Origin: a virus
Length of the DNA: 64,000 nt
Virus record (IMG/VR): IMGVR_UViG_3300044655_001100
Coordinates: 1 to 64,000 of that record
Reading direction: 5' to 3' (one strand)
Part shown: piece after piece, positions 30,301-36,517 of the stretch
How the letters are laid out: each line of letters opens with the position of its first letter
Position numbering within the stretch: position 1 is the stretch's first letter
Program-made: the position numbers and the translations under genes
The notes under the pieces: generated by a model
What the model was told of the DNA's origin: nothing
Seen by the model: only the letters and a program-made list of their open reading frames with translations
Database searches by the model: none

Positions 30301-30614
30301 CTATGGCTAATGAAGTTCAGAGCTATATGGAAAAGTGGGATAAAGATCCAAAGCATTCTCCTGAACATTATGAGCATGAGATTAAAAAACACCTTGGCAT
30401 CAAAGGTTCAAAGCCAGAAGTAGTTGAACCCAGCCAAGTTAAAGAACTAGAGCAAATGGGCATTAAAGGCGCCAAGTCGTATGGTATGCCTAAAGAAGCA
30501 AATGCTCCGAAGGCTGAAGGAGCTCCTCCTGCCCTAGAAGCAGGACATGAAGAGGGTGGTTATAGATTCAAAGGTGGCAACCCAGCAGATCAAAGCTCTT
30601 GGGAGAAAATCTAA
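24360..30614 (+). CDS. Giant internal virion/ejection protein with transglycosylase-like domain
   Basis: 2084 residues, TTG start. Order: Gly/Ser-rich N-terminus; Gln/Ala-rich helical region (about 60-280); an S74/endosialidase-like segment in the middle (about 311-372: SDEDEKTDKKKLGKDPETGL, then AYRYKGDPKSYPKVVGPMAQ); low-complexity linkers; a lysozyme-like transglycosylase domain (about 1053-1173) with SSIAHPESGMNPYAHNPNAR, whose E is the candidate catalytic acid, and NSYGLFQINM; then FGGxE repeats (about 1560-1690) and a C-terminal helical region. Five GGR(V/I)-type motifs punctuate the linkers. Fits an ejected protein that cuts peptidoglycan during DNA entry. Confidence 0.7.
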   Translation: MGSKGGGGGGSGSNSFGFSSGTSTFTPNPQAMAAFQQSLGLAQNAVSRPYEPYQGQMVAGFTPDQMAAMQGVRNTQGIAQPYINTATNLTGQAVDYSNPANFNQYSLNQYMNPYQQSVVDATMKQLAQTQAQAEQQAQGRSALQGTFGGSGQYLGRAEVARQQGLAQAQTLAQLNAQNYQQAQNQYNQQQQQAIQTAQNAAYGLGQLGNMAQATSLTGINSLLQSGSLQQQLAQQQLTGAYNQWLQAKAYPYQQAAFYSGIASGIGPSMGGTTTYSGINMGQQQQMGGGGGGGGGGGAGAISSVMSMLPAMFSDEDEKTDKKKLGKDPETGLDMYAYRYKGDPKSYPKVVGPMAQDVEEKYPGFVYDIGGKKVVSDGERFMPREGRATGGSSAGSASTGSTGSTASTSTAARSSNASATAPTDVYAAPSMSYESAAPMAGSSQAMASEAIDPGTAQFLKGFLDPQTANEIARAKWVSKGTETRTAPEDSFGYFSNLANYAEGGRVEYAHGGGNAGGPWGELPAQVNPSPLSGLGPVGQLPLATGKDTPGSLGDMNKGSKLMFGANPIDSPMGSFALAAVPSASMAPSNLPAEAEKLAKAATPPKAASTEHFSKQGAEMAKSQAASAVPKGGGGGGSSGGGGGGMPKMPSMKGHGSQAAISKQASGNQSGIPSENTPNTATQSPEDQKEQTQPTPESQDAKIPESNQPMAEGAPPEAAGAEGGGEGFGGMEGGAEAAVPEAPAPEAPAPEMGGGDMGGGMGGFQDLFSGFGGFFADGGRIHKDGGGLIPMGNDAFGRPMPDFDMEHALLMGPTVLDAERKRRRGFDGGGAAGAGGPGSASGFGPTGDLGEITPSGLAEAGGVGPSSLLGQPGAGLGQLTLGVGNKPSDLAGFGKLKAGQEQRTGNDLTQGWMQQYRDEYKGGPQKTPKEQGMPDMPDADYYKTPLNISDISIGSNGTPNPGGISYTPIMTGMKGSGIGLFPTFNPPTNGSDYNDTSKMFQAPKTNGKVQGYYTGLGSQQVNPDSGLFNIDYLAPYYGGFYKDGGRVGMKDGGTPKLSTMDLIKILTKQGATPQEAIMLSSIAHPESGMNPYAHNPNARTGDNSYGLFQINMLGGMGPERLKKFGLKSANDLYDPNTNARVALQMLRERGSPKDWTTWTSGKNKPFLSQSKEAMAEYLNNPNIRNAPVNFEFNKDLPAMAQKGAYGYIAPSERVASSGSGQLPLSQDSEQHGFLMDILNGIFGDKGLLGGIANEIFGPEQAAAAPSAARTAPASRETAPVSRDEASATAQPAAADFAHVYTPPAPTAPAGSTLGQLNPDDPSGPLKPVETQETPSVGFSTMQPAEPGSRFDVLQKLQNAPQPDRRAEAEEASQTFSALEAPPSDSNETPDQGAEQAAKKGGRIRKKYATDGEVKKDAPEEKEPKAQSGEVTYDVPKFVAPSSLQQSQPSQEGFGGLFGDQGGQDFYTRWKTNPLSQLLYHLGQGAMAHPNASVGEALLAGVPHAMQGFASAMQDQRALAAEQAKKQHAIDFALGLNRAANEAVQERAHGGMVRHGYATDGAVEGDFLSDLGNMFGGAEQASPAPSAAPAQEQGGLFDGIFGGAEEPVAATQRAPRAVAQVPQEAGFFDQIFGGPEPQAAAPQPQQERGFLEDVFGGPEQEAAPQRQAARPVATDRQSRGLMDDIFGWDQEEPRAAPAKAPIVATDEKPEAPATAPRTAPVSEGQPPVAPAEGTKPTEPKTEAPVSTGPAEFAGPLYQHPMLKAYDKQINAARNYPVVTREDVLARDKFVADLERQKKNTFDQLKDDRDFREKQEAKKATQLAAEEKAKAKAQADTPAMGRARTQGSKEIEKEKDITEVAKGTMGVAKKYADALNVIQSGGWTEKKLALLAETPSFMRSPEDEKLVDAYNIINKTGPEALAAYVKQFPGQVRVAEFTIAKQGLPSLKNNPEANKVIIAQMMGKSQRQQDRYEHLNKLLEKNPSPMANEVQSYMEKWDKDPKHSPEHYEHEIKKHLGIKGSKPEVVEPSQVKELEQMGIKGAKSYGMPKEANAPKAEGAPPALEAGHEEGGYRFKGGNPADQSSWEKI

Positions 30615-32845
30615 TGGCTGCTCCTTGGGAAAAATACCAACAGCAAGAGGCGCCATCTGAGGCACCAGCTGAGGCGGCTCCAGAAGCTCCCACAGAGGAA
30701 ACTGCTCCAGTAGAGGCTGCACCAGCCCCTACGGTTGAGGCTGCTCCAGAGACTGCAGGCCCGTGGACTAAATATCAAACAAAAGAAGCTCCTCCAGTTC
30801 AGGAAAGAACTGAGCCTGTTGCTGAAGCCCCAGTAGATACCGAAGAAGCATGGAAAAAGTCTGCTCAAGAACATCCCTATCTTGGTAGGGCAGCGGCAGC
30901 CTTAGAGGGTGCTGGAAGTTATATTCCATTCCGCAAAGACATATCGGCTGGATTACATGCTTTAACTGATTTCGGTGAAGGGTCTTTTGGAGAAAAGTTC
31001 AGTAGGGCTAAAAATGCTCAGACAAGAGCTCAGAAAGCTCTAGAGTCTGCATATCCTGGGGCATACTTCGCTGGCAACGTTGCTCCTATGTTTATACCGG
31101 GAGTTGGTGAAGGCTTAGCTGGGGCTGAAGGAGCTCTTGCCGCTGGAGCCTCTAAGTTACCCTTACTCAGCAAAGCACCACAGCTTGCGGGAGCCGTTGG
31201 CCTAAATGCCGCTATGGGCGCCGCTCAAGGTATTGGCGAGGGTGAAGGTAGCGAAAGGCTGAAGAACGCTGCTATGGCCGCCGGAGTTGGTGGCCTTGGT
31301 GGTGGTCTAATGCACGGGGCTGGACAGGCGTTTAATGCTGTTATGGGGCCAGCTACTAAAACAGCAACTCAAGAAGCTGCTGAAAGACTTGGAATTAAAG
31401 CTCCTAGATTTATTACAAGTGAATCTCCGACTCAACAGCAATTAGCTGCGACGGTGAAAGAAACGCCACTTGGTCTTGGATCTGCAATTGATAAATCTTA
31501 TGAGAAATTGCATGAAGATCTAGGAACTAAACTATTAGATGTTGCTGGTGCTCATGGAGCTAATGAAAAGACAGCTGGTGAATCAATACGTCAAGGTGTT
31601 CGTGGATGGGTAGGACCAAGAACAAAAGGTGTATTAAGTAAGGCATATCAAGCAGTAGAACAACATATTGATCCGTCGGTACAAACACCATTAAGCAATC
31701 TTCAAACTACATTTAAGAAAATGCAGGATGAAAATGTTAGAGCTGGTCTGGCTAAGACAAGTCCTACTATGAAGATTGTTGAAGAGGCTCAAAAGAGACA
31801 AAATGGTCTTACATACGAAGGTATTAATAAACTAAGAAAGACTTTAGGTGAAAAATACAAGGCTGCTTATAAAGACCCAACAATCAGTTCAACAGAACTT
31901 GATCGACTTTATGGTGCATTAAAAGAAGATCAGGGATTGGCTATTAAAAGAGCGGATATTAGTGGATCTGGCCGTGCAACAAGAACTTTTGAAAGAGCAA
32001 ATACCCTTGCTCAAAATATTAAAGATAAACGTGCGTATTTGCAAAAAATAACTGGTGTAAGCGAAACATCAAAATCAGATGAAGCTATATACAATCAGTT
32101 AGCCAATATGGCTAAGGGTAAAACTGGCGATGAGAAACGCATAGCTGCCGCTCGATCAGTAATGAGCCCTGCAGAATGGCGGGATGTTACTGGTGCTGTT
32201 GTTAATAATCTAGGCAGAGGATCAGATAACGCATTCTCCCCAGAAAGATTTATAACTGAATACGGTAAATTATCTGATGCTGGTAAAAATGCTTTATTTG
32301 GCCCTGCATCAAATCCTTTGAGACAAAATCTTGAGGATATAACCACAATAGCCAGAACAGTTAAGCAGAGTGGTAAATACATTAATAGGTCTAAAACCGC
32401 CCATGTTTTGAACAGCTTAAATATGTTGGGCAATATAGGAAAATGGGGTGGCGCCGCTATTGGTGGCTTGGGTGTAGAGGAAGCCGCTAGGGGTAAGCCA
32501 GAGGGACTTGGGACTGAGATTGGTGGGGCATTGTTGCTTTCATCATTATTGTCTTCTCCAAGAGGCTCTGGAGCCATTTTAAACTATATGAGAAACGCCA
32601 CACCTATGGCGGCTCAAGGACTTTTAAACGAAGCAAGAGTGCAAGCCGGTATGTCAAATCCAGATAGAGAGAATCGAGCGTCGGGTGGTAAGGTAGATAA
32701 GCGGGATTATCCAGCCAAGCGGCTTACCCGCATGGAGAGAGCTCTGAAGAGAGCACAAGACGCATTAGCAGAAGAAACAAAACCTATTATGCAAATGCCT
32801 GACAGTCATGTTGCTCATGCTCTTGAAATAGCAAAAGATAAATAG
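30614..32845 (+). CDS. Second ejection-type internal virion protein
   Basis: 743 residues, starting at ATG 30614 within TAATG of the upstream stop, with GGGAG 8 bases before. N-terminus AAPWEKYQQQEAPSE and GPWTKYQTKEAPP repeat a short PWxKYQ motif separated by Ala/Glu/Pro linkers. A Gly/Ala-rich hydrophobic zone (about 150-250: GAYFAGNVAPMFIPGVGEGL, LNAAMGAAQGIGEGEGS) resembles membrane-inserting segments of ejection proteins. A long helical body follows. The C-terminus RASGGKVDKRDYPAKRLTR then HVAHALEIAKDK is a tail common to phage virion proteins. Probably acts with the giant protein upstream. Confidence 0.6.
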   Translation: MAAPWEKYQQQEAPSEAPAEAAPEAPTEETAPVEAAPAPTVEAAPETAGPWTKYQTKEAPPVQERTEPVAEAPVDTEEAWKKSAQEHPYLGRAAAALEGAGSYIPFRKDISAGLHALTDFGEGSFGEKFSRAKNAQTRAQKALESAYPGAYFAGNVAPMFIPGVGEGLAGAEGALAAGASKLPLLSKAPQLAGAVGLNAAMGAAQGIGEGEGSERLKNAAMAAGVGGLGGGLMHGAGQAFNAVMGPATKTATQEAAERLGIKAPRFITSESPTQQQLAATVKETPLGLGSAIDKSYEKLHEDLGTKLLDVAGAHGANEKTAGESIRQGVRGWVGPRTKGVLSKAYQAVEQHIDPSVQTPLSNLQTTFKKMQDENVRAGLAKTSPTMKIVEEAQKRQNGLTYEGINKLRKTLGEKYKAAYKDPTISSTELDRLYGALKEDQGLAIKRADISGSGRATRTFERANTLAQNIKDKRAYLQKITGVSETSKSDEAIYNQLANMAKGKTGDEKRIAAARSVMSPAEWRDVTGAVVNNLGRGSDNAFSPERFITEYGKLSDAGKNALFGPASNPLRQNLEDITTIARTVKQSGKYINRSKTAHVLNSLNMLGNIGKWGGAAIGGLGVEEAARGKPEGLGTEIGGALLLSSLLSSPRGSGAILNYMRNATPMAAQGLLNEARVQAGMSNPDRENRASGGKVDKRDYPAKRLTRMERALKRAQDALAEETKPIMQMPDSHVAHALEIAKDK

Positions 32846-32858
32846 AAGGAATACGACT

Positions 32859-33806
32859 TTGGTTAATTCATTTTCTGACGGAAAAGGTCAGTTAGTTGAA
32901 CCTCCATATGGTAGTTACGTGGATAGCTGGCAATTACCAGTTAACAGTAACTTTGGCCTAACAGATGCATTAGTATCTGGAACGACGACTATTAATGTTG
33001 CAACCATACCTATATCAACGCCGTTTGTAACATTAGTTTTTCAAAACTTTGATACATCGCCAACACCTTGGCAGGTTCCATTAGCTGGCCAGAATCTTAG
33101 AATTGTTTTAACGGGAACTCTTGCATTTAATATCATTCTTTATATCCCTGCAAATACCCCTGGCATGTGGATAATTGATAATCAAACAAATGGCGCATTT
33201 GCAGTTACTGTTAAAACAACGGCAACCGCTTCTACTGGCGTCAATCCACCACAAGGGTATATGAGTTATATATTCTGTGATGGAACGAATGTTGATTGGG
33301 CAGATGCTGGAGGCGTTATAGCCAATCTTCCTGCTGCTATCCCACCAGGAGTAATTCAGGCGTATGCAGGAGGAAGTATTCCTGCAGGATGGTTGTATTG
33401 TGATGGAGCGGGTGTATCAAGAAATACATATGCTGCTTTATTTGCAGCCATAGGAACAATATGGGGTGTCGGAGACGGATCAACAACGTTTAATATCCCC
33501 AATTTTGTAGGCATGTTTTTGAGGGGAGCCAATAATGGTGGACCTGCCTTAGGTGTATTTCAGGACCAATCTTTCGCTTCTCATTCGCACCCAGCATCTT
33601 CATCGGATGCAGGTCATACTCACGGAATGCTCAATACAGGCCCTAACGCTAATGGTGGCGGCGCTGGCTGGCTTGTAAACCCAGAGAGAAATACAGGCTT
33701 AAATACGCTTACTGGATATGCTAACATTTCAACGACGGTAGGCGCATCAGGAGGACCAGAAACAAGACCCGTGAACTTTGGTGTATATTACATGATTAAA
33801 ACATAA
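32859..33806 (+). CDS. Tail collar domain fibre protein
   Basis: 315 residues, TTG start. N-terminus with PPYGSYVDSWQLPVNSNFGL, a phage appendage anchor type. Collar domain (pfam07484-like) at about 165-235: IPAGWLYCDGAGVSRNTYAA, FNIPNFVGMFLRGANN. The end carries HSHPASSSDAGHTHG and TGPNANGGGAGWLVNP, nearly identical to the collar fibre at 7105-8313, then ETRPVNFGVYYMIKT. Receptor-binding or short tail fibre. It is separated from the main fibre array by the whole ejection module. Confidence 0.75.
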   Translation: MVNSFSDGKGQLVEPPYGSYVDSWQLPVNSNFGLTDALVSGTTTINVATIPISTPFVTLVFQNFDTSPTPWQVPLAGQNLRIVLTGTLAFNIILYIPANTPGMWIIDNQTNGAFAVTVKTTATASTGVNPPQGYMSYIFCDGTNVDWADAGGVIANLPAAIPPGVIQAYAGGSIPAGWLYCDGAGVSRNTYAALFAAIGTIWGVGDGSTTFNIPNFVGMFLRGANNGGPALGVFQDQSFASHSHPASSSDAGHTHGMLNTGPNANGGGAGWLVNPERNTGLNTLTGYANISTTVGASGGPETRPVNFGVYYMIKT

Positions 33807-33817
33807 AAGGTTGTGTT

Positions 33818-34396
33818 GTGCAGATATTTGATGATTTTTTAAATCCTAAAAATGCAAATTCCGTAGAAAGTTTACTTTGCTCTCCGGATTTTGAATGGTT
33901 TTTCCTAAGTTTCGGGACATGCCCTTCAGAGCATTTAAATATGAAACCAGAGTATGCAGTCCATGACAGGCCGCAATTTTCACATGCGTTTTATACAGGT
34001 AATGTTGTCAATTCTTCTCATTATCGTCATGTAAAATGCATTGTAGAATCTTTAGAACAAAAAACAGGAAAAAGTTTCTTTGACAAAATGTATCGTCTAA
34101 AATCCAACCTTCTTTTAAAAGATGAGAATTTTGGGAAAAACGATCATCATTTTCCGCACACTGATATATCTGATGGTATGTCCCTTATTTATTATGTAAA
34201 TGATAGCGACGGAGATACATTTTTGTTTAACGAAAAAGATATCAGTGATACTTTAACATTATCGCATAGGATAAGCCCTAAGAGGAATAGGGCAATATTG
34301 TTTGATTCAAGTAAACTTCACGCCAGTTCTTCTCCAAAGATATCTAAATATAGATTAGTTGTTAACATTGTTTTTAAAAATTACGGAGAGGTTTAA
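33818..34396 (+). CDS. 2OG-Fe(II) oxygenase
   Basis: 192 residues, GTG start. The iron triad is visible as H114-x-D116 (FPHTDISDG) and H168 (KLHASSSP), with R179 (SKYR) placed to hold 2-oxoglutarate. This is the double-stranded beta-helix arrangement of phage 2OG-Fe(II) hydroxylases. The substrate is unknown: a virion or host protein, or a nucleobase. The stop overlaps the next start by one base (TAATG); the two oxygenases form a pair. Confidence 0.75.
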   Translation: MQIFDDFLNPKNANSVESLLCSPDFEWFFLSFGTCPSEHLNMKPEYAVHDRPQFSHAFYTGNVVNSSHYRHVKCIVESLEQKTGKSFFDKMYRLKSNLLLKDENFGKNDHHFPHTDISDGMSLIYYVNDSDGDTFLFNEKDISDTLTLSHRISPKRNRAILFDSSKLHASSSPKISKYRLVVNIVFKNYGEV

Positions 34397-34989
34397 TGTT
34401 AAAATCTCCGCAAAATATGAGTTGGCCTTTTTACGGAGATCATGTCCACAATTATGCCTATTATGACAATGTTTTTAATCATAGTGAAATACAATTTATT
34501 ATTGACCATGCAAAAAAATATGAATTAGAAAAAGCAAAATTAGAAAATAATAACGAGCAAGCGTCGATAAGAGACAATGAGATTGTTTTTATTGGGCCAC
34601 AGGGAATTGAATGGCTTTTTGAGCGTTTAACACAAGCTTGCCATGAAATGAATGATAAATTCTTTCGATTTGATATATTTGGTTTGGCAGAAGGTTTACA
34701 ATTTACGCAATATACGGCCCCAGGCCAGCACTATAAAATTCATATGGACAAGTTGTTTCAAAGAAATGTCCGTAAGTTAAGCATTGTTATTCAGCTTACA
34801 GACGAAAATGAATATGAAGGCGGCGATCTTGAGCTTGTTCTTGGCGCTGGAGACGATACTGTAAAGATGCCTCGTAAAAAGGGCAAGCTGATCATGTTTC
34901 CTAGTTACATCATCCATCAAGTTACGCCTATTACCAAAGGGCAAAGGCATAGTTTGGTAGGGTGGATAACAGGGAAGCCATTTGTATGA
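34396..34989 (+). CDS. PKHD-type 2OG-Fe(II) oxygenase
   Basis: 197 residues. H116-x-D118 (YKIHMDKL), H174 (IIHQVTPIT) and R184 (GQRHSLVGWI) form the complete Fe/2OG set. EYEGGDLELVLG and KGKLIMFPSYIIHQV match PKHD/PiuC-like hydroxylases, widespread in cyanophages and other aquatic phages. Diverged from the preceding oxygenase in sequence but probably a partner. The last 4 bases overlap the next small membrane gene. Confidence 0.85.
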   Translation: MLKSPQNMSWPFYGDHVHNYAYYDNVFNHSEIQFIIDHAKKYELEKAKLENNNEQASIRDNEIVFIGPQGIEWLFERLTQACHEMNDKFFRFDIFGLAEGLQFTQYTAPGQHYKIHMDKLFQRNVRKLSIVIQLTDENEYEGGDLELVLGAGDDTVKMPRKKGKLIMFPSYIIHQVTPITKGQRHSLVGWITGKPFV

Positions 34990-35114
34990 TGCATCCCGAT
35001 CACTTCGACTTCATTATAAAAATGATGAAGGCGTTCTTGATTGCATCTATATGCATATACTCATTTAAACTTGGACGCACAGTTTATGTCTTGTATATGA
35101 TGGGGGATTATTAA
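34986..35114 (+). CDS. Small membrane protein in lysis cassette (42 aa)
   Basis: Starts MMHPDHFDFIIKMMKAF with a hydrophobic segment (AFLIASICIYSF) and ends YMMGDY. ATG at 34986 overlaps the oxygenase stop (ATGATG context), and its stop abuts the endolysin ATG at 35115. Position directly before the endolysin makes it a holin or antiholin candidate, but it is short for a holin. Confidence 0.5.
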   Translation: MMHPDHFDFIIKMMKAFLIASICIYSFKLGRTVYVLYMMGDY

Positions 35115-35618
35115 ATGAAAGAGAATTATGCACAGGCCTTAAAACAGGTCTTAAAGTACGAAGGTGGAAAAGTTGACGACCCCAGAGATCCCGGTGGCCG
35201 CACTGCTTTTGGCATCACCCAGGATACTTACGATGCATGGCGCAAGAAACAAAACTTGCCGACAGTTGATGTATTTACGATCAGTCAGGCAGATGTGGCG
35301 GCCATTTACCGCCAAGAATATTGGGATCGTATTCGTGGAGATGATTTGCCCTCTGGCGTTGATTTTGCTGTGTTCGATTATGCAGTAAACTCAGGCGTCA
35401 GTCGTGCAGCTAAAACCCTTCAAGCGGTCGTTGGCGTTACGCAGGACGGTCAGATCGGCCCAGCTACCATACAAGCCGCTAAAACGTATGTGGCTATGAC
35501 AGTCACTAATAGACGCCTTGCTTTCATGCAAAGCCTGTCGATCTGGTCAACGTTTGGTAGGGGCTGGTCGGCACGAATAGCGGATGTAAAGAACCAGATT
35601 ATTGCTCTCACTAAATAG
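35115..35618 (+). CDS. Endolysin, glycosyl hydrolase 108 family
   Basis: 167 residues. KYEGGKVDDPRDPGGRTAFG is the GH108 (pfam05838) catalytic signature with E16 as the likely acid. QEYWDRIRGDDLPSGVDFAV and FDYAVNSGVSRAAKTLQ follow, then a C-terminal PG_binding_3-like part (DGQIGPATIQAA). No signal peptide, so export needs the cassette's holin. Cuts peptidoglycan glycan strands for lysis. Followed by small membrane and spanin genes. Confidence 0.9.
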   Translation: MKENYAQALKQVLKYEGGKVDDPRDPGGRTAFGITQDTYDAWRKKQNLPTVDVFTISQADVAAIYRQEYWDRIRGDDLPSGVDFAVFDYAVNSGVSRAAKTLQAVVGVTQDGQIGPATIQAAKTYVAMTVTNRRLAFMQSLSIWSTFGRGWSARIADVKNQIIALTK

Positions 35619-35628
35619 GGAGGATGAT

Positions 35629-35772
35629 ATGCTGAAGGATGACATCAGATGGGCTCTATGGGCCATTGTTTTCACTTTGGCTATCTTTGGCACCGCTATG
35701 TTAGCTGGATGCAGCGAATTAAAATATGCTGAATGTTTGGCTAGAGACAACACACGTAACCCATGTCAATAG
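35629..35772 (+). CDS. Small lipoprotein in lysis cassette (47 aa)
   Basis: MLKDDIRWALW then a hydrophobic stretch ending in the lipobox LAGC, leaving a mature peptide of about 20 residues (CSELKYAECLARDNTRNPCQ). Preceded by GGGAGGATGATATG. It looks like an o-spanin (Rz1-type) or other lysis lipoprotein, though a clearer nested Rz1 candidate lies at 36082. An extra lipoprotein in the cassette is unusual. Confidence 0.6.
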   Translation: MLKDDIRWALWAIVFTLAIFGTAMLAGCSELKYAECLARDNTRNPCQ

Positions 35773-35781
35773 GAGATTATA

Positions 35782-35949
35782 ATGGGAATTTTTAAAAACC
35801 TTCTCACAACTATCCCTGGTATCTTAACGTTGCTTTCCGTTGCTTACCAATCTTGGCAGACTAAAACAATTGACTGGCCAGCTATGCAGAATGCTCTTGT
35901 TGGGGTTGGCTTGGTGTTCGCCAAGGATTATAATGTTGTTGGTAAATGA
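35782..35949 (+). CDS. Small hydrophobic phage protein (55 aa)
   Basis: MGIFKNLLTTIPGILTLLSV then ALVGVGLVFAKDYNVVG. The final GLxFAKDxNV(V/T)G motif is one I recognise in small phage proteins encoded near lysis genes. One or two hydrophobic helices. AGGAGATTATAATG precedes the start. It overlaps the next gene by 4 bases (ATGA). Role unknown; holin accessory is possible. Confidence 0.6.
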   Translation: MGIFKNLLTTIPGILTLLSVAYQSWQTKTIDWPAMQNALVGVGLVFAKDYNVVGK

Positions 35950-36188
35950 TAAGCGTTATATTATCAATCATATCTTCCCTGTTTTCTTTGGCAGGGAAGG
36001 TATTTGATTTCTTATATGCCAAGCAACTGACGGATGCTGGAAAGGCAGAACAACAAGTTGCTGATCTAAAGGCCCAGATAGATGCTGCTCATAAGGCGTT
36101 ACAAGCTAGGATTGTTGCTGAGCGTGACGCTTCCGCTAATCCTGACGGGGTGTCAAACGACGACGATGGATTCAAGCGTCCAGACTGA
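35946..36188 (+). CDS. Inner-membrane spanin (Rz-like)
   Basis: 80 residues: N-terminal membrane anchor (ISVILSIISSLFSLAGKVF) then a periplasmic coiled coil (AGKAEQQVADLKAQIDAAHK) and a short charged end (NDDDGFKRPD). A lipoprotein frame is nested in its 3' half in another frame, the hallmark of Rz/Rz1 spanin pairs. Short compared with lambda Rz. Confidence 0.6.
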   Translation: MISVILSIISSLFSLAGKVFDFLYAKQLTDAGKAEQQVADLKAQIDAAHKALQARIVAERDASANPDGVSNDDDGFKRPD

Positions 36189-36315
36189 TGAATGCTTAAT
36201 ATTTAAGCCTATTACATGGAGTTCCAAGGATACTAAGCCTACAGTTGTTCAAGTGAAGTCTCATAATGCTGCTGGTAAAGCTGCTTGTAATTGGGGCAAG
36301 AAAACAAATGGATAA
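36082..36315 (+). CDS. Outer-membrane spanin lipoprotein (Rz1-like), nested start
   Basis: 77 residues starting inside the Rz-like gene in another frame. Signal MLLIRRYKLGLLLSVTLPL with lipobox LTGC at about residue 23, then a mature part with two further cysteines (DECLIFKPITWSSKD, KAACNWGKK). Expected to anchor in the outer membrane and bridge to the inner-membrane spanin to fuse membranes at lysis. Confidence 0.65.
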   Translation: MLLIRRYKLGLLLSVTLPLILTGCQTTTMDSSVQTDECLIFKPITWSSKDTKPTVVQVKSHNAAGKAACNWGKKTNG

Positions 36316-36445
36316 AAAAACATATATAATGATTTTAATTATATTTTTATCATGGGCATTTATTTTATTAATTGTAAAAAATAATTATTCTACAAGAGAT
36401 TATATTACTCCAGAAGAAGAAAGCGCATTAACTTTTATCAGATAA
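36308..36445 (+). CDS. Small single-span membrane protein (45 aa)
   Basis: Starts at ATG 36308, overlapping the stop of the Rz1-like gene. MDKKTYIMILIIFLSWAFIL is a strong transmembrane segment, followed by a charged tail (NNYSTRDYITPEEESA). It closes the lysis operon. A holin or antiholin is the natural guess; nothing more specific is visible. Confidence 0.5.
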   Translation: MDKKTYIMILIIFLSWAFILLIVKNNYSTRDYITPEEESALTFIR

Positions 36446-36456
36446 AATGATATAAT
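36428..36456 (+). promoter_or_regulatory. Sigma70-like promoter
   Basis: TTAACT (36428-36433), a 17-base spacer and TATAAT (36451-36456), followed by a T-rich stretch. It lies at the end of the lysis operon, about 60 bases before the metallophosphoesterase start, and would give that gene its own transcript. Confidence 0.45.
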
Positions 36457-36517
36457 CTTTTTTAAATTACTAATAATATTCACTAGCACATAAATAACAA
36501 TCCAAAAGGAATGCAAA

